DNA of 64,000 bases, from positions 248,001 through 312,000 of the forward strand of contig NZ_JACSMR010000002.1 in NCBI RefSeq assembly GCF_018618755.1, written 5' to 3'. Shown here in pieces: positions 27,558 through 37,879 of this stretch. A program made the translations under genes and the position numbers. The DNA is from Exiguobacterium sp. s193. Lineage in GTDB: Bacteria; Bacillota; Bacilli; Exiguobacteriales; Exiguobacteriaceae. The notes under the pieces were generated by a model. That model saw only the letters and a list, made by a program, of their open reading frames with translations. It was not told the origin of the DNA and did no database searches. Positions within the stretch are counted from its first letter, which is position 1. Every line of letters begins with the position of its first letter.

Positions 27558-28577
27558 ATGAAAGAAATATTGATGAAACTAGCAGATGCGAAGCATTTAC
27601 GATATGAAGAGATGCAACAAGCGGCACGACAACTGTTTGAACCGAACGTGACGGATAGCGAAATCGCAGCATTCCTCGTCGCCTTAAAAGCAAAAGGCGA
27701 AACAGCTGAGGAACTAGCGGGACTCGCCTCCATCATGCGGGAAGTCGCACTCGACATTCCGGTCACAGGAACGGACTTCATCGACAACTGCGGGACGGGT
27801 GGCGATGGCTCACAGTCATTCAACATCAGCACGACAGCCGCCTTCGTTCTTGCAGGTGCAGGGTCGAAGGTCGCGAAGCACGGTAACCGGAGTATCTCGA
27901 GTAAAACGGGCAGTGCCGATGTCCTCGAGGCATTAGGTGTTAAACTGGATGAAACACCCGAGCAACTCGCAAACCGACTCGAAGAAAACGGGATTGCGTT
28001 CTTATTCGCCCAGCGGATGCACCCGCGTGTCAAACAAATCATGAAGGTACGGAGTGATTTACGCATCCCGACGATCTTTAACTTGATTGGTCCGTTAACG
28101 AACCCGGTCTCCTTAAAAACACAATTGCTCGGGATTTACCGGGAAGATTTACTCGAGACGATGGCCTTGACGTTACACCGTCTCGGACGCAAACGGGCAA
28201 TCGTCTTACACGGGGCGAATGGAATGGATGAAGCATCACTCGCCGGAACAAACCAACTTGTGTTACTCGACGATGGAGAATTGATTCGCTTCAGTCTCCA
28301 TCCGGAAGAAGTCGGATTGACCGTCGCGCCACTCGAAGCGATTCGTGGTGGGTCGGCTCAAGAAAATGCCGACATCTTACTACGTGTCCTTGACGGCGAA
28401 GCGGGCCCATACCGAGATACGGTCTTACTCAACGCGGGTATCGCCTTGTTCGCGGAAGGACGGGTCAAAACGATTCGGGAAGGAATCGATTGTGCAATCG
28501 TCAGTATCGATTCCGGACAAGCACGAGAAAAACTACGACAATTGCAACAGACAAAACGACAGGAGGCAATCGGATGA
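27558..28577 (+). CDS. trpD: Anthranilate phosphoribosyltransferase
   Basis: Adds phosphoribosyl to anthranilate. The 339-residue protein has the diphosphate-binding motif DNCGTGGDGSQSFNIST, KHGNRSISSKTGSADVLEALG, FAQRMHPRVKQIMKVR and NLIGPLTNPV. It starts 6 nt after trpG with GGGAGTGACGAG upstream and overlaps trpC by 4 nt. Confidence 0.96.
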   Translation: MKEILMKLADAKHLRYEEMQQAARQLFEPNVTDSEIAAFLVALKAKGETAEELAGLASIMREVALDIPVTGTDFIDNCGTGGDGSQSFNISTTAAFVLAGAGSKVAKHGNRSISSKTGSADVLEALGVKLDETPEQLANRLEENGIAFLFAQRMHPRVKQIMKVRSDLRIPTIFNLIGPLTNPVSLKTQLLGIYREDLLETMALTLHRLGRKRAIVLHGANGMDEASLAGTNQLVLLDDGELIRFSLHPEEVGLTVAPLEAIRGGSAQENADILLRVLDGEAGPYRDTVLLNAGIALFAEGRVKTIREGIDCAIVSIDSGQAREKLRQLQQTKRQEAIG

Positions 28578-29350
28578 ATATTTTAGACCGAATCATTGAA
28601 ACGAAAAAACACGAAGTAGCTGAACTCAAAGTGGCAGGAGTCAAGCAGATCGAACGGTCACCCTTACGTCGTTCGATTCACGAGCGTCTCGGCCAAGATG
28701 ACTTGTCGGTCATCGCGGAAATCAAACGGGCGTCTCCTTCAAAAGGTGATATTTCGCTCGACGTCGACCCTGTCGCTCAAGCAAAACGGTATGCAGCGAG
28801 TGGGGCAACGGTCATCTCGGTTTTGACGGATACGACGTATTTCAAAGGGAGCATGGCGGATCTTGAGGCAGTCGCAAATGCAGTTGACGTGCCCATCCTA
28901 TGTAAAGATTTTATGATTGACCGGATTCAAATCGATCTTGCGAAAGCGCACGGAGCGAGCTTAATCTTATTGATTGTCGCGGCACTTGACGAAGCGACAC
29001 TGGACGATCTGTATCATTATGCCTACGCAAACGGTCTCGAAGTTTTGGTGGAAGTCCATGATGAAGCGGAACTGAAGCAAGCAGAACAGCTCGGTGCACG
29101 GATCATCGGCATCAACAACCGGAACTTAAAAAAGTTCGCTGTCGACTTAGCGACATCGATACGGCTGTTGCAGGCGAAGCGTCCGGGTGTCCGGTATATC
29201 AGTGAAAGTGGGATTCAGACGGTCGAGCAGGCACGTCAGCTTCATCATGACGGGGCAGACGGCATTTTAGTCGGTGAAACGTTGATGCGAGCGGAAGATC
29301 CCGCCGCCTTCATCCAAGCAGTCAACGGACCGGTCTATGACACGCATTAA
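28574..29350 (+). CDS. trpC: Indole-3-glycerol phosphate synthase
   Basis: Ring closure to indole-glycerol phosphate on a TIM barrel. The 258-residue protein has the catalytic EIKRASPSKGDIS, VLTDTTYFKGS, LCKDFMID, GINNRNLKKF and ISESGIQT blocks. AGGAGG precedes ATG 28574 within the trpD end. It overlaps trpF by 14 nt. Confidence 0.96.
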   Translation: MNILDRIIETKKHEVAELKVAGVKQIERSPLRRSIHERLGQDDLSVIAEIKRASPSKGDISLDVDPVAQAKRYAASGATVISVLTDTTYFKGSMADLEAVANAVDVPILCKDFMIDRIQIDLAKAHGASLILLIVAALDEATLDDLYHYAYANGLEVLVEVHDEAELKQAEQLGARIIGINNRNLKKFAVDLATSIRLLQAKRPGVRYISESGIQTVEQARQLHHDGADGILVGETLMRAEDPAAFIQAVNGPVYDTH

Positions 29351-29906
29351 ATTTTGTGGGTTACGGCGCGCCGATGATGTGATGGTCGCGAGCCGACTCG
29401 CCGACTACATCGGTTTTGTGTTCGCGCCGAGTAAACGCCAAGTCACGCTCGAACAAGCAGCTGAACTGCGCCAATTGGTTCCGGCATCGGTCCAAGTCGT
29501 CGGTGTCTTCGTCTCGCCGACCCTAGAAGAAGTCGAGGCTGCGATTAAAACAGTTGGACTGGATCTGATTCAAATTCACGGTGTGATGGACGAAGCAATC
29601 CTTACACAAACGGAAGTTCCAATCATTCAGGCAGTCGTTGCAGGGTCTACTACAATCGATACAGAAGCAGATTACATGCTCTACGACGCGCCACAAGCTG
29701 GAAGTGGACAGCGGTTCGATTGGTCGACGGATTTAAAAAGTACACGACCGATGTTCGTCGCAGGTGGTTTGACACCAGAGAATGTCGCAGCAGCCATCGC
29801 ACGCTATCAGCCGTTCGCAGTGGATGTCTCGAGCGGAATCGAAACGGAGTTTCAAAAAGATCAACAGAAAATGCTGGCATTCGCACATGCCGTAAAGGGG
29901 AGATGA
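29337..29906 (+). CDS. trpF: Phosphoribosylanthranilate isomerase
   Basis: Amadori rearrangement of PRA to CdRP. The 189-residue TIM barrel starts [14 protein letters not shown] with the catalytic Cys in KFCG, has IQIHG, the Asp in [14 protein letters not shown] and the phosphate loop GGLTPENV and VDVSSGIE. It is somewhat short for the family (about 200-215). The start lies inside trpC and the stop just before trpB. Confidence 0.94.
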   Translation: MTRIKFCGLRRADDVMVASRLADYIGFVFAPSKRQVTLEQAAELRQLVPASVQVVGVFVSPTLEEVEAAIKTVGLDLIQIHGVMDEAILTQTEVPIIQAVVAGSTTIDTEADYMLYDAPQAGSGQRFDWSTDLKSTRPMFVAGGLTPENVAAAIARYQPFAVDVSSGIETEFQKDQQKMLAFAHAVKGR

Positions 29907-29911
29907 GCACG

Positions 29912-31108
29912 ATGCGTTATTCACAACCAGATGCACTTGGTCAATATGGAATTTATGGTGGACGCTACATTCCGGAGACATTGATGCAAGCCGTCCTTGA
30001 ACTGGAACAAGCCTATGCCGAAGTCAAAGAGGATCCGGCGTTTTATGAACGGATGAACGATCTCTTAAAAAACTACGTCGGGCGTGAGACGCCACTCTAC
30101 TTCGCGGAGCACTTGACGCGGTCGATTGGTGGAGCGAAGATTTACTTGAAACGAGAAGACTTGAACCATACCGGCGCTCATAAAATCAATAATACGATTG
30201 GACAAGCGTTACTCGCGGAACGGATGGGAAAACGAAAAATCGTCGCCGAGACTGGTGCCGGACAACATGGTGTTGCGACGGCGACCGTCTGTGCCTTACT
30301 TGATTTAGAATGTGTCATCTTCATGGGGGAAGAGGATGTCCGGCGTCAGGAATTAAACGTCTTCCGGATGGAGTTGCTGGGGGCGACCGTCATCCCTGTC
30401 ACACAAGGCAGTCGGACCCTGAAGGATGCCGTCAATGAAGCGTTACGTTACTGGGTCAAACATGTTGAGGATACTCACTATTTGATGGGGTCGGTTCTCG
30501 GACCACATCCGTTCCCGGAACTTGTCCGTGATTTCCAAGCCGTCATCGGGAAAGAGACACGGGCGCAAATTCTTGAAAAAGAAGGTGTCTTGCCGGACGC
30601 AATCGTCGCTTGTGTCGGTGGCGGGAGTAACGCAATGGGTATGTTCCACCCATTCATCGACGATGAAACGGTTGCACTGTACGGAATTGAAGCAGCGGGC
30701 GACGGGATTGAGACAGGTAAACACGCGGCGACGATGACGAAGGGGGAAGTCGGTGTCTTACACGGATCGATGATGTACTTGTTACAGGATGCGCATGGTC
30801 AAGTCACGGAAGCCCATTCGATTTCAGCCGGGCTCGACTACCCAGGCGTCGGACCGGAACATAGCCTCTTAAAAGACATCGGGCGTGTCCAGTATGAAGC
30901 CGTCACGGATCAAGAAGCACTCGATGCACTCCAGTTATTATGCCAAAAAGAAGGCATCATTCCGGCGCTTGAAACAGCACATGCCGTCGCCCACGCAACG
31001 AAACTTGCAAAAGATATGTCGGAAGACGAGATTCTTGTCATCTGTTTATCGGGCCGCGGCGATAAAGATGTCATGACGGTCAGATCGGCCTTGAAGGGGG
31101 AAGCATGA
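29912..31108 (+). CDS. trpB: Tryptophan synthase beta chain
   Basis: PLP enzyme condensing indole and serine. The 398-residue protein has [10 protein letters not shown], the PLP lysine in [15 protein letters not shown], the catalytic Glu in [15 protein letters not shown] and the phosphate loop [15 protein letters not shown] 29912 is preferred over the ATG at 29903 because GGGGAG at 29897-29902 is then 9 nt away. It overlaps trpA by 4 nt. Confidence 0.96.
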   Translation: MRYSQPDALGQYGIYGGRYIPETLMQAVLELEQAYAEVKEDPAFYERMNDLLKNYVGRETPLYFAEHLTRSIGGAKIYLKREDLNHTGAHKINNTIGQALLAERMGKRKIVAETGAGQHGVATATVCALLDLECVIFMGEEDVRRQELNVFRMELLGATVIPVTQGSRTLKDAVNEALRYWVKHVEDTHYLMGSVLGPHPFPELVRDFQAVIGKETRAQILEKEGVLPDAIVACVGGGSNAMGMFHPFIDDETVALYGIEAAGDGIETGKHAATMTKGEVGVLHGSMMYLLQDAHGQVTEAHSISAGLDYPGVGPEHSLLKDIGRVQYEAVTDQEALDALQLLCQKEGIIPALETAHAVAHATKLAKDMSEDEILVICLSGRGDKDVMTVRSALKGEA

Positions 31109-31887
31109 TGCGATTAGAACAAGCAATCCGAACAGTCAATGACCGTGGTGAAAAAGCATTTATTCCTTATGTCATGGGAGGTGACGGTGGAATCGACCGT
31201 CTGCCAGAAATTTTGTCATTCCTCGAACAGAGTGGGGCGACCGCGATTGAAGTCGGTGTCCCGTTCTCAGATCCTGTCGCGGATGGACCTGTCATTCAAG
31301 AAGCGGGTCTTCGGGCGCTGGCACACGAAGTCAGCTTACATGACGTCCTCGAAGCGATTCGGATCGCACGTCAAGAAACGACGGTCCCGATCGTCGTCAT
31401 GACCTATTTGAATCCAATTTTCCGCTTTGGCATCGATGCATTTCTTGCGACATGTCGCGAAGTTGGGGTCGATGGGTTAATCATTCCTGACTTACCACTC
31501 GAACAGAGTACACAGTTTTTTGCGAAGCATGATAAACAAGACATCGCCCTCGTCCAGCTCGTTTCATTGACGAGTCCGATCGAACGGATTCAAAAAATTG
31601 CGAGTCAAAGCGAAGGGTTCCTGTATGCCGTCACGGTCAACGGGACGACAGGAGGGCAGACGACATTCGGTGAGTCGCTCGAAGCCCATCTTGCAAATGT
31701 CGCGGAATTAAGTCCCGTTCCGGTCCTCGCTGGGTTTGGAATCAGTACGCCAGCACACGTCAAACAGTTAGGGGCTTCGGTCGCAGGTGTCATCGTCGGT
31801 AGTAAAATTGTTGAATTGTTACAACAAGAAGATACATCAGCGATTGAGCAATTGATGGCAGCACGGTTACCCGATCTTCACGTCTAA
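31105..31887 (+). CDS. trpA: Tryptophan synthase alpha chain
   Basis: Cleaves indole-glycerol phosphate and channels indole to TrpB. The 260-residue TIM barrel shows the catalytic Glu and Asp in [29 protein letters not shown] and AGFGISTP. The usual PFxTAGDP motif is varied to [18 protein letters not shown] precedes the start (ATG 31105 or 31108). Last gene of the trp operon. Confidence 0.95.
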   Translation: MMRLEQAIRTVNDRGEKAFIPYVMGGDGGIDRLPEILSFLEQSGATAIEVGVPFSDPVADGPVIQEAGLRALAHEVSLHDVLEAIRIARQETTVPIVVMTYLNPIFRFGIDAFLATCREVGVDGLIIPDLPLEQSTQFFAKHDKQDIALVQLVSLTSPIERIQKIASQSEGFLYAVTVNGTTGGQTTFGESLEAHLANVAELSPVPVLAGFGISTPAHVKQLGASVAGVIVGSKIVELLQQEDTSAIEQLMAARLPDLHV

Positions 31888-31889
31888 CT

Positions 31890-31917
31890 AAAAAAGGTCT
31901 GACTCATCAGTCAGACC
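31890..31917 (-). terminator. Minus-strand terminator for the penicillin-binding protein gene
   Basis: A 9-bp stem (31896-31904 with 31909-31917) is followed on the minus strand by six T residues (complement of 31890-31895). It lies 130 nt beyond the minus-strand gene end, just after trpA. Confidence 0.7.
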
Positions 31918-31927
31918 CACATCAATC

Positions 31928-31976
31928 AAATGGTCGATGATTCCACTTTTTACGGAATCATCGGCCATTTTACGTT
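31928..31976 (+). terminator. Long hairpin, likely terminator of the trp operon
   Basis: A 17-bp stem with one G-T pair (31928-31944 with 31954-31970) is followed by TACGTTTCTT. The T tract is weak, but stem length and position between convergent genes favour termination in both directions. Confidence 0.6.
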
Positions 31977-32048
31977 TCTTCGTAAAAAGCAATGACGGGC
32001 GATCCTGCAGCAAATATCAGCTGAAAATCGTACCCCTGACCAATCGCC

Positions 32049-34043
32049 TTACTTGGCCTCTTTCAAGACTTCTGCGACGAGACCGGAGACATAGGGACTG
32101 CCCCGATCTTCCTTCTCGACCGATTCAATCATCATCGCGACGAGTAACGTCGGGTCATCGTTGTCATAACCGACGAAAAAGCCATTTTCCTTCCCCTTTG
32201 TTTCTCCCGCCTGCTTGAGTTCAGCTGTACCTGTCTTACCGGCAACGGCGACTTCCTGTATGTCGGCAGGTAAGTCATATCCGGCATGGACGACATCATA
32301 CAAGTCTTTTCGGATCATCGAGGCATCGTCTTTTGAGATTAAGTCCTGTTTCCAGATTTGTTTCGTTTTTTCATCAGCCCGTAGTGTTGGCTGATAGATG
32401 ATTCCGTCCGTTAAAAAGATTTCGTACATTGAAGCGAGGTGGACGATGTTCGTCAACATCTGACCTTGTCCGTACGATGTATCCATTAATTGACCGTCAG
32501 ATGAAATGGTTCCATCGTTTGAAATCTGTGAAGCGCGCATCGGATAGGCGAACGGAATTTTTTCCCCGTAACCGAGTGCCTGAAGTCCGTTCGTAAAGGT
32601 GTCGGCTCCTACTTCAAGCGTTGTTTGCGCGAAGTAAATATTATCCGAGTAGACTAACGCATTGTGTAAATCAACAGGGGCAGGTGTCTCATGAATACGC
32701 GTGACGTTGAAACCGTTCTTTTTCCACTTTAAGCCGTCAATCGAATACGCTTTGTCCGGATTTAACTTCTCGGCTGTTAGACCGATGGAAGCCGTCAACG
32801 GCTTTTGTGTGGATCCGGGTGCAAAGGCACTCGTAAAACGATTGAGTAACGGTTGATCTTGATCATTCGTCAATGTATCGAGTCGGTCTTGCGAGATGCC
32901 AAGCGTGAACTCACTTGGATCAAAGCCTGGCGAGCTGACGAGAGTCCGTGTTTCACCAGTCCTTGGATCAAGTGCAGTCGCGACGCCAGGGTCACCTTTC
33001 ATCGTCTCGTACGTCGACTGTTGCAGCGCGCCATCAATCGTCAATGTGATGTCTTTTCCGTCTTTGACTTTGGTCTCGGCGACGGTCACGGAGTCATCTT
33101 GCTCCGGTTTGAGGATTTCAATCCGCATGCCGGACTGACCACGTAGTTCATCATCGAAAACTTGTTCAAGCCCACGTTTACCAACCCGTTCACCGGCTTG
33201 GATTTTATTATTCGACTGTTTGACGTCTTCAGCAGTCGCTGCACCAAGATAGCCGATTAAATGGGAAGTCGCTTCACCGTATGGGTAAGCCCGGACTTCT
33301 GTTTCCTTGACGCTGACGCCTTTAATTGCCGTCAAGCGATTAACGGTTGCTTCGTCAGACGGATCAAATGTTTTTAACGGAACGAACTGACCGTCCTTGA
33401 CCCAAGATGCGGATAGGGCGTCGTCGATTGAAGTCGTCGACCGGTCGAGAAGCGTAGCGAGTTTTTTCTTGGCAGTGTCATCAAGCTGACCAGCCGTCAC
33501 GCCGACTTCGAAGCCTTGACCAGTCGTCGCGAGTGGTTTTTTATGCCGATCAATCAAATCACCACGTTTTGCAGGAATTGTATTTAACTTTATTTTATCG
33601 TCTTGTTCAAAGTCCTTGAACAGGAAAGACGGATCCCAGTCGACGTACCAATTGTCTGTATCTTTTTTTGTCTCGTAGACGAGTGGGACCTCTTTCTTGA
33701 AGGAAACAGGTCCTGCGATCGTATCGAATTTAACAGTGACGGGCAGCAATTGTTTCTTTTTATCATCTGAGTCAGGTGCTTTTTCAGGTGTGATGGAGAT
33801 ATTTTTTATTTCGAGCGTATCATTCAATTTTTTCGTTCGTTCGATGAACTGACTTTTACCGTACTCTTTTTGTGTCGTTTGACTGACATAATCCGCATAC
33901 ATCTTATCATAGTCTTGTTTTTCCCAAAGCTTTGAATAGGAAGCAAGTCGTTCTTCTGGTGTCGGCTGATCTTGGCAGCCGGCAAGAATGCCGATACCCG
34001 CGACACTGGCGACTGCAAGTAACATGGATTGTCGTTTCAACAT
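32049..34043 (-). CDS. pbpC: Class B penicillin-binding protein, MecA/PBP3-like lipoprotein
   Basis: Transpeptidase cross-linking peptidoglycan outside the membrane. The 664-residue protein has a lipoprotein signal (VAGIGILAGC, Cys at about 22), a MecA-type NTF2-like N-domain (about 25-150), the PBP dimer domain starting RGDLIDRHKKPLA, and the transpeptidase domain with SXXK (GSTQKPLTAS), SXN (YSDNIYF) and KTG (VAGKTGTAEL). This layout matches B. subtilis PbpC (PBP3). AAGGAGG precedes ATG 34043. Low beta-lactam affinity is possible for this class but cannot be judged from sequence alone. Confidence 0.92.
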   Translation of the reverse strand: MLKRQSMLLAVASVAGIGILAGCQDQPTPEERLASYSKLWEKQDYDKMYADYVSQTTQKEYGKSQFIERTKKLNDTLEIKNISITPEKAPDSDDKKKQLLPVTVKFDTIAGPVSFKKEVPLVYETKKDTDNWYVDWDPSFLFKDFEQDDKIKLNTIPAKRGDLIDRHKKPLATTGQGFEVGVTAGQLDDTAKKKLATLLDRSTTSIDDALSASWVKDGQFVPLKTFDPSDEATVNRLTAIKGVSVKETEVRAYPYGEATSHLIGYLGAATAEDVKQSNNKIQAGERVGKRGLEQVFDDELRGQSGMRIEILKPEQDDSVTVAETKVKDGKDITLTIDGALQQSTYETMKGDPGVATALDPRTGETRTLVSSPGFDPSEFTLGISQDRLDTLTNDQDQPLLNRFTSAFAPGSTQKPLTASIGLTAEKLNPDKAYSIDGLKWKKNGFNVTRIHETPAPVDLHNALVYSDNIYFAQTTLEVGADTFTNGLQALGYGEKIPFAYPMRASQISNDGTISSDGQLMDTSYGQGQMLTNIVHLASMYEIFLTDGIIYQPTLRADEKTKQIWKQDLISKDDASMIRKDLYDVVHAGYDLPADIQEVAVAGKTGTAELKQAGETKGKENGFFVGYDNDDPTLLVAMMIESVEKEDRGSPYVSGLVAEVLKEAK

Positions 34044-34142
34044 GAATTCCTCCTTAGAAGCGAATATTTAATTAACTTACCACTGTTTGGAGGAATTTTC
34101 ATCTAACTGACATGGGCAACGCTGTTTAGGATTACGTATACG

Positions 34143-34174
34143 AAAAAACCACTGACGAAGATTTCGTCAGTGGT
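34143..34174 (-). terminator. Terminator after the M23 hydrolase gene
   Basis: On the minus strand a stem CCACTGACGAA / TTCGTCAGTGG is followed by six T residues. Confidence 0.9.
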
Positions 34175-34181
34175 GAGTTGA

Positions 34182-34898
34182 TCAATTAAAGTAGTTTAGT
34201 GGATTGACACTGCTTGCAGCAGATGAAGCGCTGTAAACGTAAGAACCGCGATGCAGTTCAAAGTGGAGGTGAGCGCCGAAAGCATTTCCGGTCGCACCGA
34301 TTGTTCCGATTTTCGAGCCCTTGGCAATCGTTTGTCCGGCAGAAACGGAGCGACTATTCAAATGTGCATAAACCGTCGTGTACGCAATCCCGTTGACCGT
34401 ATGCGTCATCATGACATGGTTGCCATATGCGCCGTAGTAACGAGACTTGATGACTTTACCGGCAGCAGAAGCATAGACCGGAGTTCCGGTTGCAGCACCG
34501 ATATCGATTCCGTTATGGAACGTATAACCGTAAACGCCGCTTGCTGCACCGTATCCTTGTGTAATCGGACCACTTGCTGGACGAGAAAATCCGCTAGACG
34601 CTTTTGTTGCAGTAGTGACTTTATATTTTTTGACGTACTTTGAGGCGACGTAACGGGACGAGCCGGAGTAAGAAATTTTCGTCCACGATCCGGACACACC
34701 GAGATAGTTGAACGTCTTTCCTTTGTTGACGATTCCGACTGCTTTATAGGCAGTCGATGGGCCTGTTCGGACACGGAGACCGTCGGCCATGATTTTTACT
34801 TTATATGTAGTTGCTGCCTCGACTTTATCCATACTTGTCGTAGCGAATCCTGAAACCATCAGTGCTGTCATTGTCATTGTTGTTAAAATACGTTTCAT
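34182..34898 (-). CDS. Secreted SH3b / M23 peptidase (cell wall endopeptidase)
   Basis: Predicted exported peptidoglycan hydrolase. The 238-residue protein has a signal peptide (cleavage near VEAATTY), an SH3b domain (about 30-95, GLRVRTGPSTAYKAVG) and a LytM/M23 domain (about 110-235) with the zinc motifs FHNGIDIG and HLHFELH and the extra His in YAHLN. AGGAGGAA precedes the start. Its 5' leader (about 34900-35050) is AT-rich; no known riboswitch was recognised in it. Confidence 0.9.
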   Translation of the reverse strand: MKRILTTMTMTALMVSGFATTSMDKVEAATTYKVKIMADGLRVRTGPSTAYKAVGIVNKGKTFNYLGVSGSWTKISYSGSSRYVASKYVKKYKVTTATKASSGFSRPASGPITQGYGAASGVYGYTFHNGIDIGAATGTPVYASAAGKVIKSRYYGAYGNHVMMTHTVNGIAYTTVYAHLNSRSVSAGQTIAKGSKIGTIGATGNAFGAHLHFELHRGSYVYSASSAASSVNPLNYFN

Positions 34899-35116
34899 GT
34901 GGAAGTTCCTCCTAGTTGGGAACGGCGACGGACGATGGTAATTTTTTTTGTTTTTCGACGTCAGTAATACACGTCATATGTAGTTAATCTAAGAAATGTT
35001 TTCTTGATAGAATGATTATAGCATCAGAAATAAAACAAAAATATTTCAGTTTCATTTCAAAGTTATCATTGTATAATATATATTGTAATGGTTATTATTG
35101 GTTTCAAAAACACTCG

Positions 35117-35152
35117 AAAAAACCTCCCGCCGATGTGGAATCGCGGGAGGTT
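35117..35152 (-). terminator. Terminator after the lipid kinase gene
   Basis: On the minus strand CCTCCCGC pairs with GCGGGAGG and T6 follows. Confidence 0.9.
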
Positions 35153-35168
35153 GCAAGGGTGGTTTCAG

Positions 35169-36056
35169 TTAAGATGTAGGGGCGATGACATTTAAGTGTT
35201 GCGGTAGGACGCGGACCGTGATTGGAAGCTCACCGGCCGTATCTCCGTCAGCATTGATCGAAAGAGATTCTTTCGACTCGATGTCGACTTCGGTTGTCGT
35301 GAAGTACTCGACTTGATCAGCATTCGACAGGTCACCCGTTAAAAGCTTCGGTAACGCCTGTAAGGCATCGAAGAAGCCTAATTGTTTGACTAGGAAGACA
35401 TGCAATAAACCATCATCGACACGCGCATCTTTAGCGAACGACTCGAATCCACCAACAGAGTTCGTCAATGAGACGATCAGTAAGGGTGTTTCGCCATCAA
35501 ACGTCTTTTCCTTTGCTCTTAACGTGAGTGGGTAGGGGCTGTGATCTTTAAAAGCTTTTAATCCTTCGATGAAGTAGGCGACTGAACCGAGTGATGTCTT
35601 TTGTTCGACGCTCACTTCTTCGACGGCGTCTGCAATCAGACCAACGGCGATCACGTTCATGAAGTAATGCGAGCCGTACTTGCCGATATCAAATGGGCGA
35701 ATGGGTGCATCTTCGAGAACACTGATCGCGTCACGGGCATCCGTCGGAATATGGAGTGCACGTGCTAAATCATTGACCGTCCCGAGTGGAACGATTCCGA
35801 GCGTCGGACGGTGGTCTTGTTCTGCGATTCCCGTGATGACTTCATTGACCGTTCCGTCACCGCCCATTGCAACGACCGCATCATAGTTCTCTCTTGACGC
35901 AGTCCGTGCGAATTCCGTTGCATCACGTTCTTTTTCTGTATAGCGGACATCGACCGTCGCATAGCGTTGGGCGAGCGTTCCTTCTGCGAATTCCGCATAC
36001 TTTTTACCTTGTTCTTTCCCGGATGACGGGTTGATGATTAACATCACTTTTGACAC
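35169..36056 (-). CDS. Diacylglycerol kinase-family lipid kinase (YegS/BmrU/DgkB type)
   Basis: Phosphorylates diacylglycerol or a related lipid. The 295-residue protein has the LIINPSSGK N-terminus, the nucleotide loop AVVAMGGDGTVNEVITG and PLGTVNDLARAL (a GT variant of the usual GTxND), and a C-terminal beta domain with NADGD. GTG 36056 is chosen because GGAGG is then 8 nt upstream; the in-frame TTG at 36062 is too close. It could be DgkB, which recycles lipid from lipoteichoic acid synthesis, or a BmrU/YtlR-type paralogue. Confidence 0.88.
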   Translation of the reverse strand: MSKVMLIINPSSGKEQGKKYAEFAEGTLAQRYATVDVRYTEKERDATEFARTASRENYDAVVAMGGDGTVNEVITGIAEQDHRPTLGIVPLGTVNDLARALHIPTDARDAISVLEDAPIRPFDIGKYGSHYFMNVIAVGLIADAVEEVSVEQKTSLGSVAYFIEGLKAFKDHSPYPLTLRAKEKTFDGETPLLIVSLTNSVGGFESFAKDARVDDGLLHVFLVKQLGFFDALQALPKLLTGDLSNADQVEYFTTTEVDIESKESLSINADGDTAGELPITVRVLPQHLNVIAPTS

Positions 36057-36124
36057 AATCAATTCCTCCTTCGTAACTACCTTGTACTATTTTCCCAACT
36101 CAACGAAAAGATAATCCCCGAAAG

Positions 36125-36162
36125 AAAAAAACCTTGGCGGCGAATGAACGCCTGACCAAGGT
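36125..36162 (-). terminator. Terminator after the AGCS symporter gene
   Basis: On the minus strand ACCTTGG...GGCG pairs with CGCC...CCAAGGT, with a run of T residues after it. Confidence 0.88.
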
Positions 36163-36181
36163 GTTAGAGATGAGCATTAAA

Positions 36182-37651
36182 TTAACGACGAGCGACTGGT
36201 GGAACTTCTCCAGCTGCTGGGCGTGCTTCTTCTTCTTCGTCCCAGCACTCCGTATTTTCAATACCTAACGCTTTAGCAGAGAACACAGGATCGAGACCTT
36301 GCTTACGTTGGTTTTGGTAGTCGTTGATAACTTTCATTGCGACTCCACCCAAGAGTGAGATGGCTGTTAAGTTGATTAATGTCATACCGGCCATGAAGAG
36401 GTCGGCGAAACTCCAAACCATACCGAGGCTTAAGACAGAACCGATGAAGACGAAAGCCATCGTCGCGATCCGGAAGCCGAAAACAGAGGCTTTACTTTTC
36501 TTGATGAATTCGATATTCGTTTCACCGTAGTAGTAGCTACCGACGATTGAACTGAAGGCGAATAAGAAGACGCTGACTGCGATAAAGGCAGGTGCAACGG
36601 CACCGAGTTGTTCAGCAAGGGCATTTTGTAACATTGCGATTCCTTCACCGTTACCAGCAGCATAACTATCACTGAGTAGGATGATTGCGGCAGTTGCTGT
36701 ACAGACGATCAACGTATCGAGGAAAACTCCGAGCGTCTGTAAGAATCCTTGTTTTGCTGGGTGAGACACTTCAGCAGCAGCTGCTGCGTTTGGCGCAGAT
36801 CCCATACCGGCTTCGTTCGAGAAAAGACCCCGTTTCACACCGAGTGAGATCGCAGCACCGACAGAACCACCGACAGCTTGGTCGATTCCGAATGCACTCT
36901 TGAAGATCATTGCGAAAACACCTGGAAGTTCAGTGATGTTCGTGACGACAACGAAGATTGCAGCAATCAAGTAGAGTGACGCCATGATTGGGACGACGAT
37001 TGCCGAGAATTTCGCGACACGGTGGACACCACCGAAGATGACGAGGCCTGTAAGAACAACCAAGATACCACCGACGACTGCTTTGTCGATACCAAAGGCA
37101 TTGTCAAATGCAGCGGCAATCGTGTTGGATTGAACCGAGTTAAAGATGAGACCAAATGTGACAGCGATCAAGATTGCGAAGACAATCCCGAGGGCACGGT
37201 TTTTCAAGCCTTTTTCGATGTAGTAAGCTGGACCACCACGGTATGCGTTCGAACCAGAGTCACGGACTTTATAGACTTGAGCGAGTGTGCTTTCGATGAG
37301 TGCAGTTGCGCCACCGAGGAGGGCGACCATCCACATCCAGAAGACAGCTCCTGGTCCACCGAGTGTCACGGCAATCGTAACACCGGCTAAGTTACCTGTA
37401 CCGATTCGAGTCGCGGCACCGATGAAGAACGATTGAAGGGATGTGATGCTCTCTCCTTCATCATCTGTTGTCTTCTCGTTTTTATCGAGTGTGACACGGA
37501 ACATTTCTTTCAAGTAACGGAATTGGATGAACTTCGTTTTGAAGGTGAAGTAGATTCCGACTCCGATTAAAGCGGCGATTAAGATATAAGACCATAAGAT
37601 GTTGTTGGCGAAGTCGACGCCCGATTGTATTGCCTGTTGAAATGCATCCAT
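36182..37651 (-). CDS. Sodium:alanine/amino acid symporter, AGCS family
   Basis: Membrane carrier importing alanine, glycine or glutamine with sodium. The 489-residue protein has about eleven hydrophobic segments and the family blocks GAATRIGTGNLAGVTIA, GGPGAVFWMWMVALLGGATALIESTLAQ, RGGPAYYIEKGL and GLFSNEAGMGSAPNAAAAAEVSHPAKQG. The charged C-terminal tail (WDEEEEARPAAGE) is cytoplasmic. Similar to B. subtilis AlsT/GlnT/YrbD; the substrate cannot be fixed here. AGGAACTATCAC lies upstream of ATG 37651. Confidence 0.93.
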   Translation of the reverse strand: MDAFQQAIQSGVDFANNILWSYILIAALIGVGIYFTFKTKFIQFRYLKEMFRVTLDKNEKTTDDEGESITSLQSFFIGAATRIGTGNLAGVTIAVTLGGPGAVFWMWMVALLGGATALIESTLAQVYKVRDSGSNAYRGGPAYYIEKGLKNRALGIVFAILIAVTFGLIFNSVQSNTIAAAFDNAFGIDKAVVGGILVVLTGLVIFGGVHRVAKFSAIVVPIMASLYLIAAIFVVVTNITELPGVFAMIFKSAFGIDQAVGGSVGAAISLGVKRGLFSNEAGMGSAPNAAAAAEVSHPAKQGFLQTLGVFLDTLIVCTATAAIILLSDSYAAGNGEGIAMLQNALAEQLGAVAPAFIAVSVFLFAFSSIVGSYYYGETNIEFIKKSKASVFGFRIATMAFVFIGSVLSLGMVWSFADLFMAGMTLINLTAISLLGGVAMKVINDYQNQRKQGLDPVFSAKALGIENTECWDEEEEARPAAGEVPPVARR

Positions 37652-37821
37652 GTGATAGTTCCTCCCAAAGTGTTTTTGCTGAAAAGTGATAATAGCTATA
37701 AGTTGAATTATACGAATTTTCAGACATCTTGCAAGCTTTTTTTCGAAACTTTTTTTTAAAATGTTTAAAAAATATTTTTAATGAGTACAAAAAGAGACGT
37801 CTATTAAAGATTTTCTAATAT

Positions 37822-37854
37822 AAAAAAACCACCGCTCTTAATGAAGCGAGTGGT
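37822..37854 (-). terminator. Terminator after the ABC-F gene
   Basis: On the minus strand ACCACTCGCTT pairs with AAGAGCGGTGGT (one bulge) and seven T residues follow. Confidence 0.88.
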
Positions 37855-37879
37855 AGTTTGACGGTAGAAGATTTTTGAG

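Noticed and set aside
33154-33160. Possible CRISPR array anywhere in the window
   Set aside because: No regularly spaced direct repeats were found; the only repeated families are the two inverted MITE-like copies and terminator hairpins.
34899-35116. c-di-AMP riboswitch upstream of the M23 hydrolase
   Set aside because: Such riboswitches often precede wall hydrolases, but the conserved motifs are not present in this leader.
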